Counted from the first letter of the stretch, positions 46,838 through 59,410 are shown. The stretch is DNA of 64,000 nt from Glandiceps talaboti (GCF_964340395.1 NC_135567.1:9061158-9125157); one strand, 5' to 3'. Program-made: numbers and translations. Notes: generated by a model from the letters alone, not told the origin.

Positions 46838-46846
46838 CGCGCGCGT

Positions 46847-46883
<37 letters not shown>

Positions 46884-46884
46884 T
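46838..46884. repeat. (GC)n/(TG)n dinucleotide repeat
   Basis: ACGCGCGCGCGTGTGT followed by TG units. Alternating purine-pyrimidine, so a potential Z-DNA stretch. Confidence 0.9.
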
Positions 46885-47128
46885 TTGGCTAATAATTTTA
46901 CAATATGCCTGAATTAAACATTGCAGTATTTCTTTATTAAAATATGGATCGTAAATAAATTTGTGATGGTGTTATTATCTCAGAAATAACTGTATACATT
47001 TCCAAACCCATCCTCACTCCCGTAAAAGTGGATTTTCAACAGCTTAGCCGGTGGTGACACTATTCTACTGAATCTTGAGTTGCAGTTGAGATCAACTGCA
47101 GTAGTGGCTGTGGTGTACTGTATTGCAC

Positions 47129-47180
47129 TGTGATGTACTGTACTGTACTGTACTGTACTGTACTGTACTGTACTGTACTG
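47129..47180. repeat. (ACTGT)n pentanucleotide repeat
   Basis: About nine tandem ACTGT units at 47137-47180, preceded by imperfect GTACTGTATTGCACTGTGAT units. Confidence 0.95.
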
Positions 47181-47844
47181 CGGATCAAATTAATTAGTCC
47201 CTTGCCAATCTCAATATCGCACTTTTCATTTTAGGTCTTGTCAATACGAATATTTTTTCCAGAGCTTATGGGAATGACTCTTCAGCTGTCCCGGAAGCAA
47301 ATAGTCTTTTCAAATACAACAAATAGCAAACCAATCGCAGAAAGGTGTATTGGTGATGATCATTGTGATTGGTTAATTAAAAATGATAAGAAATTGGAGT
47401 CCGTCTTAGAGAATACAGGCAATGCCATATAACCACCTAATATAAAACATATACTGATATCATAAGTGATCAATTAATGAGCTCAGGTATATTGTATTCG
47501 CAAAAATTTAGTTATGTACCGATTGCTCGTAATGGGTAGAGCTAAACGTCAGTCGCATTCAAGTAAACATTATCCCAAATAGTTGTTTTATTTAATTGAA
47601 TCTAGATCATTTTGAACTTCAGTTAATATATCAGCTTTTCAAACTATGTAATTTATCTACGTTGAATATCAAAATAGAAATAACAAATGAGGGAGAAGAC
47701 TGTTAGATGTATGTGGTAGATTATTATACCCGTGGATTAAATATACACATATATGTTAACTATTGATACATTGATGTAACTAGTAGATGTTTTAACGTTT
47801 TTAGACAAAAGTTGTAAAAACTTGTACTTGTGCTTTATTATTAC

Positions 47845-47946
47845 CTCAAATTCCTTGTTGATGTCAGCGTGATGGTCAATAAGTAATTTAACCAGTGGTA
47901 ATGATGGATGTCCTTCATACACAGCATTTCTAAACACATCACCAAA
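47845..47946 (-). CDS. Ankyrin-repeat exon (gene A)
   Basis: A 34-codon exon, phase 0 at both ends, with acceptor TTACAG and donor GTAATA. It reads FGDVFRNAVYEGHPSLPLVK then LLIDHHADINKEFE, an ankyrin repeat with the helix LVKLLIDHHADIN. It lies 2.0 kb upstream of the 15-codon exon and 3.8 kb downstream of the ankyrin exon 51727-51831. It is thus the last ankyrin unit before the helical linker of gene A in this model. Confidence 0.8.
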
Positions 47947-47999
47947 CTGTAAATGAATCATAGCAAAGAATACATGATTAGTAAATGAATGGATAGTTA

Positions 48000-48880
48000 A
48001 ATACTAATGGGACAACTCAGTATCAATATTTCAAGGCTACATTTAAACTTGAAAAATATACTTGACTTTAAAAATGAATGGAACATTTCGATGATTATTA
48101 GTCTTTTTGAGGAGGTCAAGCTTTGCACCGGCAGTTGAGCCGGTCACTAGGCATCGATTGTGAAGACCGTGTCAAAGTTTGCAAAATTTGTATGACAACA
48201 GATATTGACGGTGGGTTTAATTTCATATCATTAAGTTTGTTCCTTGGGTCCCCAGTACCACAATGTTAGGGCACATATACACCAGAGTGGTTGTATAGAC
48301 TGTATTTAAGAAAAATCTTGTCTTCTAAAGTCAGGTAATAAGAACTTAGTAATAGCTAACTTGTCATTTTTTATATACAAATCATTCACAATAAAATGTA
48401 TTTCATTAATTACTATAGCATTCATTCCATCTATCTATTGTTTTTCTGTACCTCTTTGTATTCTATAATTATTTTTGTTTCGCCCGAATTTCTGAAACGT
48501 ACAATTTAGGACAGTGGTCCTAAAAAGCGTATTTATTATTATATAACTGTAAAATAAAATAATCAACTTAAAGTGGCCATATGAATGAGGATTTATCAAA
48601 CAATTTTATCATGGCTTTCTACTAAAAATATCAACAATAAAAGTGAAACAACATTGACAATGTTTGTGTTCGTATCTTGATACACGGCAAAAGGCCACAG
48701 AAATGTATAAATATGAGCTATACGTACAATAACAGAATTTTACATATTTGTTATGCTTTCTGAATTCATTGAGTTACAAACAAGGACTTGCCATATGTTG
48801 TTTCACATTGATTTTACAAGCAGGAAGTCATGATACAATTGATGTATGAATAAAAAAATAACGAATAAAGTAATGTGAAG
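48000..48880. other. Gene A intron, no gene seen
   Basis: AT-rich. Contains a CTTCTAAAG/AAAAAGCGTATTTATTATTA phrase that resembles a decayed LINE tail at about 48480-48560. Nothing else is recognisable. Confidence 0.35.
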
Positions 48881-48890
48881 TTATGTATTT

Positions 48891-49163
48891 GTGTGTTTCT
48901 ACTTTCTACCTTACAATGAAGCCAAGTACACTGCTATTGCATTTAGAAGATCCTATTGTTCCCTGCTTCTCAATACCCTACCGAACCGATCAAGACCAAA
49001 ATCGACTGCCCTTAATATTTTGCGTGTGTCTGGACTGCCTACGTCATCTAAAGTCATGGTGGCGGCGACGACAATTGTTCCTGAACAGAGTATTTCTTTA
49101 CTGATGGAAGCTATTCAAGTAGGGGGAGAGGCTGAGAACATTCCAATTGTACAGAAAAGCTGA
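48891..49163 (+). CDS. Open frame of unknown origin
   Basis: A 90-codon frame containing NEAKYTAIAFRRSYCSLLLN and SRPKSTALNILRVSGLPTSS. GC content and codon variety are higher than in the surrounding intron, which suggests former coding sequence, perhaps of a transposon. I do not recognise the family and see no splice sites. It is on the strand opposite to gene A. Confidence 0.2.
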   Translation: MCFYFLPYNEAKYTAIAFRRSYCSLLLNTLPNRSRPKSTALNILRVSGLPTSSKVMVAATTIVPEQSISLLMEAIQVGGEAENIPIVQKS

Positions 49164-49626
49164 GAAAGGTCATGTTACCAGGAATCTAATAAAAAGGAAA
49201 TATATAGTGGGGAAAGGAGTAGGGGAGAAACATGGACAACAATTTTAAAACTTTTTTTTAAATCGCCCAAAATGGCATAGATAAAGTAACGAGAAACATA
49301 AAAAAAAATATGGTCACCTTATACAATTCATGATATTTGACTCTTAGCAATGAAAAAACAAAATGATCTGAGAATATTAAAGTCAAAGTATGTATTTGAA
49401 TGCATTATAGTCAATTTACCCTGGCTAGGATTTCACTGTGCGATATGTAGAAATACGTCATTATATTTAAAGTGAGGTGAAGATACTGCTGTGTTTATGT
49501 ATCACCACATTACAGTTTCATAGGACTGACAGGAATGTAACCGTCATGAATCTTCTTGTATATCACTGGAATGAATAGATAACTGTACCATTGTATTACT
49601 ACATCACATTACTACATATTACTATC

Positions 49627-50676
49627 ATCGAAGGTCATAGTCTGGATTGTATGATGTATGCCGACGACTCCGAAGTCTATGTTGTCTGTAGGAAACCAGA
49701 TTGTGTACGTACCTCTCTCGAGGAATGTATCGATGATGTACGTGGCTGGATGAAGTCAAATCTACTCATTCTGAACGATGACAAAACGGATGTTGTCCAT
49801 TTCTCGTCAAGCTTGAAACTTGATACAACAGAACTGTCTAGCCTAAGGATCGGTGACATTGATATCATCCCTTCGAACTCGGTCCGTAATCTTGGCATGA
49901 TTTTAAACAGGAATGGTGCTATGTCCGATCACATAAACCAAGTTTGTAGAAAAGCCCACTACTCATTATACAGAATTGGCAAGATCCGTAAACTTCTCGA
50001 TCGGGACACTACCGAGACATTGATCCACGCATTTGTAACAACTCAGTTAGATTATTGTAATAGTCTCTTGTATGGAATTAACAAAGATCAGCTTCACCGT
50101 TTGCAATCTCTTCAAAACGCTGCAGCACGTTTAGTTAGTCGTTCCCGTAAATTTGACCATATTACACCTGTATTAGTTGATTTACATTGGCTGCCAGTAG
50201 AAGCACGTATTAAGTTCAAGGTTATGTTAATTACTTTTAAAGTAATTAGAGGCTTTGCACCAGTGTATTTGACAGAGCTGATAGAGCAGTATGTTCCTTC
50301 TAGAGATCTCCGCTGTGCAGACAAGTTACGTCTGATTCCACCCCGCGGTACATTCAGTAAGACATACGGCCAGAGAGCCTTTTCAGTTTGCGCGCCATCA
50401 CTGTGGAATAAGTTACCTGTAGAGATTCGTACTGCAAGGAATGTTGAGTCTTTTAAACGCGGTTTGAAAACCTATCTTTTTAATATGTATTATCAGTGAT
50501 TCGTTTTTTGCTTTGCTGTACATTTATTTCACCGCAGGACTGTGTGTACTTTACCCTACCACTTGCAATGTGTATTTTTAAATTTTGCATATTCTTTTTA
50601 GAGTTTCTGTACATCGCACTGTGACGTATGTGTAGTGCGTTTTCTAAGAAATTAAAAATAATAATAAATAAATAAT
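49627..50676 (+). mobile_element. 5'-truncated L2/CR1-group LINE with intact RT C-terminus
   Basis: About 290 codons are open from the catalytic motif onward: MYADDSEVY (the YADD box), VRGWMKSNLLILNDDKTDVV, VRNLGMILNRN, TQLDYCNSLLYGI, LQNAAARLVS, DLHWLPVEARIKFK and SLWNKLPVEI, ending in a stop at 50499. This is the C-terminal half of a non-LTR reverse transcriptase. The 5' end is cut just upstream of the YADD box, as in incomplete reverse transcription. The 3' UTR ends in (ATAA)n at 50655-50676. The undamaged frame suggests a recent insertion in gene A's intron, in antisense direction. I could not identify target site duplications by eye. Confidence 0.8.
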
Positions 50677-50679
50677 ACA

Positions 50680-51726
50680 TTTGGTTTCATACATATGAAT
50701 GTTGAATCAAAGTGCTCCAGTTAACTTTTGCTTCATACTTAAACTTTAAAACTATTTTCTGACATCGTTTAAAGCTACTTCAGTCTTTGTCTAAATATTG
50801 ACTAATTATTCAGAACACGTCAGCTTAAAGCCACCTGACGAATTTAATAAGGGGTCATCGCTGAAGTGTATATCGCCCTATGTCTCGGCCTAGTGATGGT
50901 TGTTATACTCGGTTGTAGATGGCTTCCTTCAATCCTCGTTCAAAATGTTAGGTTTCTATATCAAGGAAGTCCACTTTGTCAATATTGACAAAGTTCCCGG
51001 TAGGTCCATTGTCTATATGCCCGGAGATTTACGCTTTGAAGCCACCTGGTTACCTATGCAATTCTTATTGTGACTTGGTAGTACTCTTCCAGTCACCCTA
51101 ATATGAGATTGTTTACATGGTGCCGTGTTAGGCTAGCCTTTGCAAGGAATGTGATAGACAACTTCGCTCAAACTTATCATGTCAGCCTTGTCTTTTAGGA
51201 CACCAGTAATTGCAACATACTTTTAGTTGGCATGATGCACGTGTTGACGTTGTATGAGGTAAGGATCCTGAGCAATGCTTTTAAAATGTACTTGATATAA
51301 GGTATCACCACTGATCCCTTGTTTGGTTATTCCTTTTTAACCAATGGGTGACTTTCGATTTTGTGACTGATACACTATGATTTTCACAAAAGTAATGTGT
51401 TCGGTAAAATAGGGTAAATCTGTTGACTTAGACTGAAATTGCTGTCAAAAAAATTCAGGTAACAATTTTTTCAAGTCTGTAGTCGGAACAAAAGCTTAAT
51501 CTAAAACATTGGATTTCCAAACTGCATTAATTTTCACATGGTCAACGTTTTAACAGTTCTTCCTAGACATACATCTATATGCAAGATTGTCTTCTGATGA
51601 ATAATAATCTTTGTACATGTCTGTATTACACTATTACATATATTTTTAAGACAGCAACCTGTAAATAAATAAATTATGTTATGTGATGTGATGTGATGTG
51701 ACGCAATACCGGAAGAACACACTCAC
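50680..51726. other. Gene A intron, no gene seen
   Basis: AT-rich intron with a short (GTGAT)n run at 51678-51702. No coding region is visible. Confidence 0.4.
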
Positions 51727-51831
51727 CTCGTTGGTACCACCATTTATTTCAGCCTGTGATTCTAATAACAGCTTCACAACATCGTAGTGGTTATAGTGAC
51801 ACGCTGCTAATAAAGGTGACGTTAAACAATG
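51727..51831 (-). CDS. Ankyrin-repeat exon (gene A)
   Basis: A 35-codon exon with acceptor TTTCAG and donor GTGAGT, phase 0 at both ends. It reads HCLTSPLLAACHYNHYDVVK then LLLESQAEINGGTNE, a clear ankyrin repeat (TxLxxAxxxxxxDVVKLLLExxAxIN). It is the most upstream ankyrin exon found for gene A. The exons before it, including the start codon, were not found, and may lie further right or in the repeat-rich interval. Confidence 0.8.
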
Positions 51832-52860
51832 CTGAAAGAATTAATATATGTGCATAAATTAGTAATTGATAAATCTGATAAACAGTAAGAGATGATTGAC
51901 ATATGTTGTAACTTGTATGTCGCTATATAAACATAGATACAGCCTTACAGTATTGTATTATATGAATTATTTATGACTTTATTTGAGATGACGGTGCAGT
52001 GATAATTTCAATGGCCACACTCCACTAAAACAACATTGGAAGATTACAAGGAAAATCCGGCCTAATGCAATTTTAACCTAAACAGTCTCGTACACAGTTG
52101 ATTAATGTTCTTTTAAACGTGTTAACATGAAACACTTTATATGAAACTCTCACTTGAGGGATTAAATACAAGCCTCTAATGACAACACTCTCAGATACTA
52201 GTAGAACTCAATGCCAGACATATTGTTATGAACATTTATCATATAATTTATAATATAATAGAATCACCCCTAGCCTTGAAACAAAGATTTGCTTTAAATA
52301 TGAATATCACAGCTCTATCACAGTGTCCCGGATTTGAACAAATATCTGCTGACATTTCTCATGTAATCGTTGTGTAGAGCACCTTCAATTTATCTTGCCT
52401 CTATACTTGTGTTGTTAATGATGTGTTTTGAATTACATACACATGATTTTTTATCAGCCAGCTGCCTGTGTTTTCAAATTCCTGGATATCTACCCTTCAT
52501 GTGTAATCATTTCATCATATTCTTAATGTTTAGGTATTTATGAACACCATCTATTTTGTGTACACCCCTACCCGCCCATCCACCCACACTCACAAACATA
52601 TAGTGTCTTTGAAAATGTTAACTTCTCTAGAGACTTCTGGCTGACAGCGTAAGTTTTAGAAAAGACATTATTTAACCAGATGTAAACTGAATGTCTTCCG
52701 TAAGGGCAAAGTTTTGAGATTGTCGTTCCTACAGACAATTGTTGGAATACAACAGAACATATGTAATAAGTTATTTGTTCTCATTGATTGCTATTCGCTC
52801 ATTGCTGTTAGTGATCTCCTTGCCAACCACAACATGTACTGTGACATTTGTTGAGAATGT
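51832..52860. other. Intron or intergenic, no gene seen
   Basis: AT-rich with no recognisable coding or repeat family apart from short CCCACCC-type runs near 52565. Confidence 0.35.
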
Positions 52861-52879
52861 ATTTAAAAAATAAGCGCAT

Positions 52880-53640
52880 CGTCGTACCACTTTAGACAAC
52901 ATTTCCTGACGAGAAACTTTTTTTTTTCCTTTTTAGTGGCCCACAAAAATATGCCAATAATTTATTAAAACTAAAAGCTACATCAATAAAATTTTGAGGA
53001 CAAGTGCGCTTTGGTATCGCAAATGCATGTATGAATTTGAAGTGTGCATTCTTGAGATATAGCCTAATTACCGAAAACCATTAATTATGTAAATTTCTCA
53101 TAATATTCTTGGGATGTTAACCGAAACCTAATCAGTTCTTGTCACTACCCTACAGAACACATGCAATAAATTCCGTTTGAATTGAGCCAGTCGTGTGTTA
53201 GAAAATGGTGATAAAGTTGTACCACTTTAGATGACATTTCCTGACAAGAAACTATTTTTTACTTTTTTGTGGCCAATAGAAAATATGTCAATAACTTATT
53301 AAAACTAAAAGCTACATTAGTAATATTTTCAGGACAGGTGCGCTTTGGTATCGCAAATGTGTGTACCAAGTTATAATTAATTTGAAGAGTGCATTCTTGA
53401 GATATAGCCTAATTACAGAAAATCATTAATTATGTAAATTGCTCATTAATATTCACGGGATTTTTACCAAAACCTAATCAAGTCATTACCCTACGGAATA
53501 CGCCTTCCAAATTTCGTTTGAATTGAGAAATCCGTTATGGAGAAAACGATGACACAGACAGACAGACACACGGACACACAGACACACAGACTTCCAACCA
53601 GAAATATATCTCTTCCTTATGGAAGAAAAAAGTGTATTCC
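52880..53640 (-). mobile_element. Helentron-like element in reverse orientation
   Basis: Two units of about 330 bp (start GTACCACTTTAGACAACATTT near 52885 and GTACCACTTTAGATGACATTT near 53220) contain the core phrase GAGATATAGCCTAATTAC, the reverse complement of the core at 42661-43945. They are followed by GAAAACGATGACACAGACAG with CAGACACACGGACACACAGA microsatellite, and a terminal hairpin CTTCCTTATGGAAG at 53612-53625. Order (core, microsatellite, hairpin) matches the reverse of the 42661 copy. Confidence 0.65.
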
Positions 53641-54970
53641 ATAACTTATGTTATACAGGATAAATAACAGATCTGATTTGATCGAAGCTGGGCCAGCTGT
53701 AAACATGTATTGTTAAAATAAGTCCCCCCCCCCCCGTCCTCTGAGTTTAATTAAGTAATTGTGTATGAATTGCTATTGTTAGTTGAGTGATAATTATACA
53801 TGAAATCATAATTGTTGAATGGTTAGATGGGTAGAAGAAGAGTGTAAACTTAAATTATTTTCTTTCCAGTTAGTCTGTACGGTGTATTGTTTCCTACATA
53901 TACACTGTTGGAACGAACATCCCTATTTTTTTTTTTTAGACATATACACTTTCAGGGTACGATCACGTCTTGACACTTTTATCAAATCTTTAAGATCAGC
54001 AGCACTTGTAGTAGTATGATACGAACGACATATGTGGTATGAACTGGAACATTGACTTTATTTATCAAAGCCTCGAGTTCGGCGTTGACGCCCTCCCTCC
54101 AAGGCCAGAGCCAGCCTTCCATTAAAGTAAATTTTACTAATCACTTTACACGAAAACTTGTCTATTGTCTAAACATGACTATATGTAAATTACGCGAATT
54201 TGAAAAAAAGGCGCGTTGGGGACAATTGTTTTCGAGACACACTATCTTTTAAAATACTAAACATGGAGAGTCACGATATTCTTCCGTCTTGTCTAAAATG
54301 TGATGCCCTCATCACTAGACTATCTTATTCTCAGTAAAAATGATAGCAATACCTATTGAAACGAGATGACATAAATTTATAAAAACGCGTCTAAATTATC
54401 GTTTTGGCGCCCATGTCAGCTAGAAGATTCTCTCAAACTGGGTTTTTGGCGACATGTATAAACACCTTCATGTCTGAACCTAAACCCGGTTGCTAAACAT
54501 ATTTCCACACGTATCTAATATATATTTACTTGCCTATTCATCCCCATTATTATCTTTACAATACAGTTCACCATTTCGTTGTTGCCGCGGGCGTGGTCTT
54601 GTTAGGTATATTTGCGTACATTTATTGAATCTTTATTAATTTGCCTATTAAACAATGTTATCTGTGTAATATACACCACCAATTGGCTATTTGGTTTAGG
54701 AGTGGTATTGTTTCTGGGCACAATTGAATATATTTCTCGAATGTTTATTACATTATTAATGTTTGTTATTATCTTCACTGTTGCTAAGGGTGCGTTCATG
54801 GTTGCTAGAGCCAGTTCGAACTATTTTGAACAATGACTGTAGAATTACGACTCCAAAACGGATAAGCCCCATACTCCACCGTGTACTTTTGAGAGGTTTT
54901 TATATTTAACAAATTTAGATTTTTACTTCATTAAATAAGGAAAGTTATAATTACGGGATTAAAAGTCTCT
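53640..54970. other. No gene seen; scraps of dispersed repeat
   Basis: Contains a C tract (53724-53735), a T tract (53925-53937), and scraps of the GTTGCTANGNGCGTG repeat at 54560-54610 and 54770-54800 that also occurs at 42385 and 59080. No coding frame is supported. Confidence 0.4.
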
Positions 54971-54974
54971 GTGT

Positions 54975-55500
54975 ATATGTGTGTGTATGTATGTATGTAT
55001 GTATGTATGTATGTATGTATGTATGTATGTATGTATGTATGTATGTATGTATGTATGTATGTATGTATGTATGTATGTATGTACGTACGTACGTACGTAC
55101 GTATGTATGTATGTATGATGTATGTACGTATGTATGTATGTATGTATGTATGTATGTATGTATGTATGTATGTATACTATGTATGTATGTATGTATGTAT
55201 GTATGTATGTATGTATGTATGTATGTATGATGTATGTACGTATGTATGTATGTATGTATGTATGTATGTATGTATGTATGTATGTATGTATGTATGTATA
55301 CTATGTATGTATGTATGTATGTATGTATGTATGTATGTATGATGTATGTACGTATGTATGTATGTATGTATGTATGTATGTATGTATGTATGTATGTATG
55401 TATGTATACTATGTATGTATGTATGTATGTATGTATGTATGTATGTATGTATGTATGTATGTATGTATGTATGTATGTATGATGTATGTACGTATGTATG

Positions 55501-55534
<34 letters not shown>

Positions 55535-55600
55535 TGTATGTATGTATGTATGTATGTATTCTATGTATGTATGTATGTATGTATTGTATGTATGTATATG
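54975..55600. repeat. (GTAT)n microsatellite with higher-order structure
   Basis: GTAT units broken by two markers, TGATGTATGTACGTATG (55117, 55229, 55341, 55481) and TATACTATG (55173, 55298, 55406). The markers recur in fixed order every 112-140 bases, so blocks of the array were duplicated as larger units. Confidence 0.95.
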
Positions 55601-58340
55601 TGAATTTACTGTGAATTTACTGTGAATTTACGTGGGGTAGGAAGCCATTGAAGCTTTTAAAGACCCTTACTGTTCTGAGGTGGTTATCAATACATGCTTT
55701 AAAATGATTAACTGATGAAATGGCAATAACCCTTTCTGATAAACTGTTCCAAATGTCTATGACACGTTGACTAAAAAAAATAGTTACGTATATCCAATCT
55801 GGACCTGTCCTTAAATAATTTCAAACTGTGTCCTCTTGTTGTCGAAGTAGATATGTTGAAAAACACAACTGGATCAACGAGAGTATGCCCATGGAAAAGT
55901 TTATACACTTCCAGCAAATCTGCTCTGATCCGCTGCTCTGGTTTCTAAAGTTGTCAGGTTCAATACGCGTAACCTGTCCTCATAATTCAAGCCACCAAGC
56001 TGCGGAATCATCCTGGTGAACCGACGCTGCACTTTTTGCAAAAACACAATATCCCTATTCGCATGAGGGGACCACACTGGGGAAGCATAGTCAAGGTGCG
56101 GGCGAACTAGCGATTTATAGAGTGGCAATATAATATCCTTCGATTTGCAGTTTCGGTTTCAGTGAGTTGTGAATCAAAACCCCTAGATCTGTTTCAGACT
56201 CTACAGATGACAATCTACTACCATTCATGGTGTACGGATAGTTGGGATTATTGTAACCCACATGCATGACCTTACACTTGCTCACGTTGAATAGCATTTG
56301 CCAGTCACTAGACCAATCAATTAAGGTTTTTAAGTCTTTATGTAACACTTCAGCATCGTCTTCAGATACAAGTTTGCGAATTAACTTTGTATCATCTGCA
56401 AACTTAAGAACTTTGCTAATAATATTTTTCTCGATGTCATCTATATAGATGAGGAACAGTACGGGACCTAACACAGACCCCTGTGGAACTCCACTTAAAT
56501 CTCTGCTCCATTTCGACGCAGTTCCATTCAGAATAACTCGCTGCTCCCTGTTCCTTAGCCAAGTCTCAATCCACCGTGACACCTTACCACTTATTCCATG
56601 AGCCTTTAGTTTAGTTATGAGTCTTTGATGTGGCACTTTATCGAAAGCTTTGGCGAAATCTAAATAAATAATGTCTATTGGGTGCCCCTTATCGACAGAA
56701 TCCGTTACATACTCTAGGGAGGTTAGTAGGTTGCTGACACATGAACGACCACTTATGAAGCCATGTTGAGAGTCTCTGATGAGTTTGAATTTATCCAAAT
56801 GGTCGACGATAGAGTCACGTATAACCTTTTTCAAATATTTTACATATTTGAGATGTCAAACTCACTGGACGATAGTTTCCACACAGGGCCTTGTCCCCCT
56901 TTTTGAACAATTGAATGACATTTGCACGTCTCCAATCAATAGGTACATCTCCTTCGTCAATCGACTTTCTAAATATATCACACAGTGGGTCTACAATAAC
57001 ATCTCGAATTTCACGTAGATATCTGGGTAAGATATTGACCACCCCAGCTGCTTTGTCCGGTTTTATCAGTCTAAGCATATTAAGTACACTTGACTTTAAA
57101 ATTTCAATATCAGCCAACTCATTTAACTCTCCGGCGAAAAACATCTGTTTTGGCTGTGGTAAAGAGTCTGACCTTTCGCTCGTGAAGACCGATGAGAAAA
57201 AATTGTTCAACATATTTGCCTGAACGTTATCGTCATAGACTGGATTACCACTATCATCATTCAGCGGACCAACTTTGCTTTGTGTTTTACATTTTGACCT
57301 CACGTACGAATAAAAAGACTTCGAGTCCTGTCGAATATTCATAGCCAACTGCCTCTCAAAGTCACGTTTAGAACGATTTACCTCTCTTGTTGCAGTATTC
57401 AAAGCTACCTTGTATATATCGTAATTTAACTTTGGCCTGTTATGTTTATACTTTCTCCACATTTCACACTTTTTACGCCTTCTTTGAAGGCTCGTCTGTC
57501 CATCCACTTAGGTTTTCTTCTCTTATATCCGCTCCGACGTATTGGTACAAACATGCTGATTGAACTTTCAATTCGACATTTAAATATCTGCCATGACTCC
57601 TCAGCTGATCGGCCTTCGAAGTCTTGTTTCCATTTGAAGTCATTTAGATAAGAATTTATAGCAGGAAAGTTTGCTCTATTGTAATCACGACTAGCATATT
57701 TATTGGCACAAACTGGTACCAAAACAGGGAACATCGAAAATAATAATATTGTGATCACTAGTTCCAAAATGTTCAATAACTTCCAACTTTCCAACCATGT
57801 CCGGTTCAGTAGTGAGAACTATTAAGTGAAGCAATGAGTCCTTTCTGGTAGGTGTAGTTACACGTTGAGTCAAAAAGTTATCTTGAATAAGATCAAGTAA
57901 TTTGGAACCATCTGCATCAGATTCAAGTGTAATCCAATTTATCGATCGTCTATTGAAATCTCCCATAACAACTGCATCATGACTGGATACTCCTCTGTGA
58001 ATTACTTCGTACAATACACGACTATCATCACGAGTGTTACTTGTACTGTCATAACATACGCCATTCACCAATTTGTCTTTATTGTACATATCAACCTCGC
58101 ACCACACTGATTCGCTTGTACCATCCGGGTCAAATTTAGTAGATAATTCCCTTGCATTTAATTTACAGTTGATATAAAGTAATACACCTCCACCGCGTCT
58201 ATCCTTTCGTTCCTTGCGAAAGGGTTGACTGTAGCCGAGTAAAAGTAAATCATTATCAGAGATTCCTTCGTGAGACCAGGACTCGGTAATACCTATGACG
58301 TCAGGCCTGTGTTCATGTGCATACGCTTCTAACAAGTGAT
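55601..58340 (-). pseudogene. CR1-like LINE, endonuclease to 3' tail, frameshifted
   Basis: In order on the minus strand: endonuclease (58335-57700) with VIGITESWSH, RRGGGVLLYI, AVVMGDFNRRSINW and GTSDHNIIIF; linker (57794-56870) with PKWMDRRAF, FYSYVRSK; reverse transcriptase (56834-56115) with QHGFISGRSCVSNLLTSLE, IYLDFAKAFDKVPHQRL, SGVPQGSVLGPVLFLIYIDD and LKFADDTKL; thumb (56128-55901) with LVRPHLDYASPVWSP and RRFTRMIPQL; C-terminus to about 55640 with SFNGFL. Frame changes occur near 57750, 57450, 56830 and 56120, so it is inactive. The 3' end has TGTGAATTTAC repeated about three times (55600-55632), the short terminal repeat usual for CR1. The 5' end lacks ORF1 and is cut inside a Helentron-like core. 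Confidence 0.8.
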
Positions 58341-58615
58341 TAAATAATGATTTTCAATAGCCAGGGGCTATATCTTAAGAATGCACACTGCAAACTCAAC
58401 ATAATTTAGTACATACATTGATGATAACAATGGAAATACTCCCTTCTACGGTATCACCCAACGAAACATAAACAAACTTCAACTCATCCAGAACACCTCG
58501 GCTCGTTTTATTACAAGAATAAAGAAACGTGTCCACATCACGGAAAAATGACATCCATGAAATGTAATATACAATCACATATGATAGTTATTTTTGGAAT
58601 ATCTCACTACTTACC

Positions 58616-58696
58616 TTGTCAGGTATATCACAGTGTACAATAATGTAAACCAATAGATCAGACATTTCACCAAAGCGCCATCCTCTAAATGGCTCC
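58616..58696 (-). CDS. Paralogue of the 27-codon exon
   Basis: Same length and phase as 41899-41979. It reads EPFRGWRFGEMSDLLVYIIV and ends HCDIPDK, with acceptor TCTATTAG and donor GTAAGT. In the copy the WRF, VYIIVHCDIP and final K residues are kept, while others changed. It pairs with the second copy of the 15-codon exon at 61966-62010, upstream. No ROCO exon follows before 52 kb, so this could be the remains of a truncated upstream gene, or duplicated exons of gene A itself. Confidence 0.6.
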
Positions 58697-59159
58697 TAAT
58701 AGATAAATTAGTAAAATACTCTTAGACTGTTAGAGGTTCACGCGTCATCAAACATGAAGTTAATATATCCATTGAAAATACATTTTTTTTAAAATTAAGA
58801 TAGCAAGTGTTTCCATACCCTTACAATCAAACGTGACAAAGTTTAGTGGGGACAAAATGATGTCAACCAAACTCAACTCAAAGGTTTTTTCAAAAAGTAC
58901 TGACTATTTTCATTTAAATGTTGGCAATACACCATCAATTGTACTGTTGGTATGGACAATATCTTTGTTACTGGGTGAATTACGTCAAAGTTGTGACAGT
59001 GTATACACTAGCTGAACAATGCATACACTAGCCCAACCATCCATCTTGTTATTTTTGCAATATATGTAACCATTTCAGTTTTGATGTAGACGTGATCTGT
59101 CTTGCTAGGCAGATGTGCATTCACTTTGTTGATGTTTATTTACTTGCCTAACGGTCCCT

Positions 59160-59410
59160 ATTTTCATCAATGAACTATTTCAATAATTAATGGTTTTCGG
59201 TAATTAGGTTATATATGAAGAGGCATGATTTAAGTTTTGTATACATTAGTACATACATTCATGATACCAGGTTGCATATCTCGTACAGCTTCTTGATGTA
59301 ATTCTTAATTCTAAAAGGCATTTGCATAATTAATGATTTTCAGTAACTATGCTGCATCTCAAGAATGCACACTGTAAACATAATACATTGATAGTAAAAA
59401 TATAAATAAT
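59160..59410 (+). mobile_element. Helentron-like core scraps (block 2)
   Basis: TTCGGTAATTAGGTTATAT, GGCATTTGCATAATTAATGA and CAGTAACTATGCTGCATCTC match the core units. A further core scrap is at 60140-60360, as in block 1. Another lies at 58345-58430, interrupted by the LINE. Confidence 0.55.
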
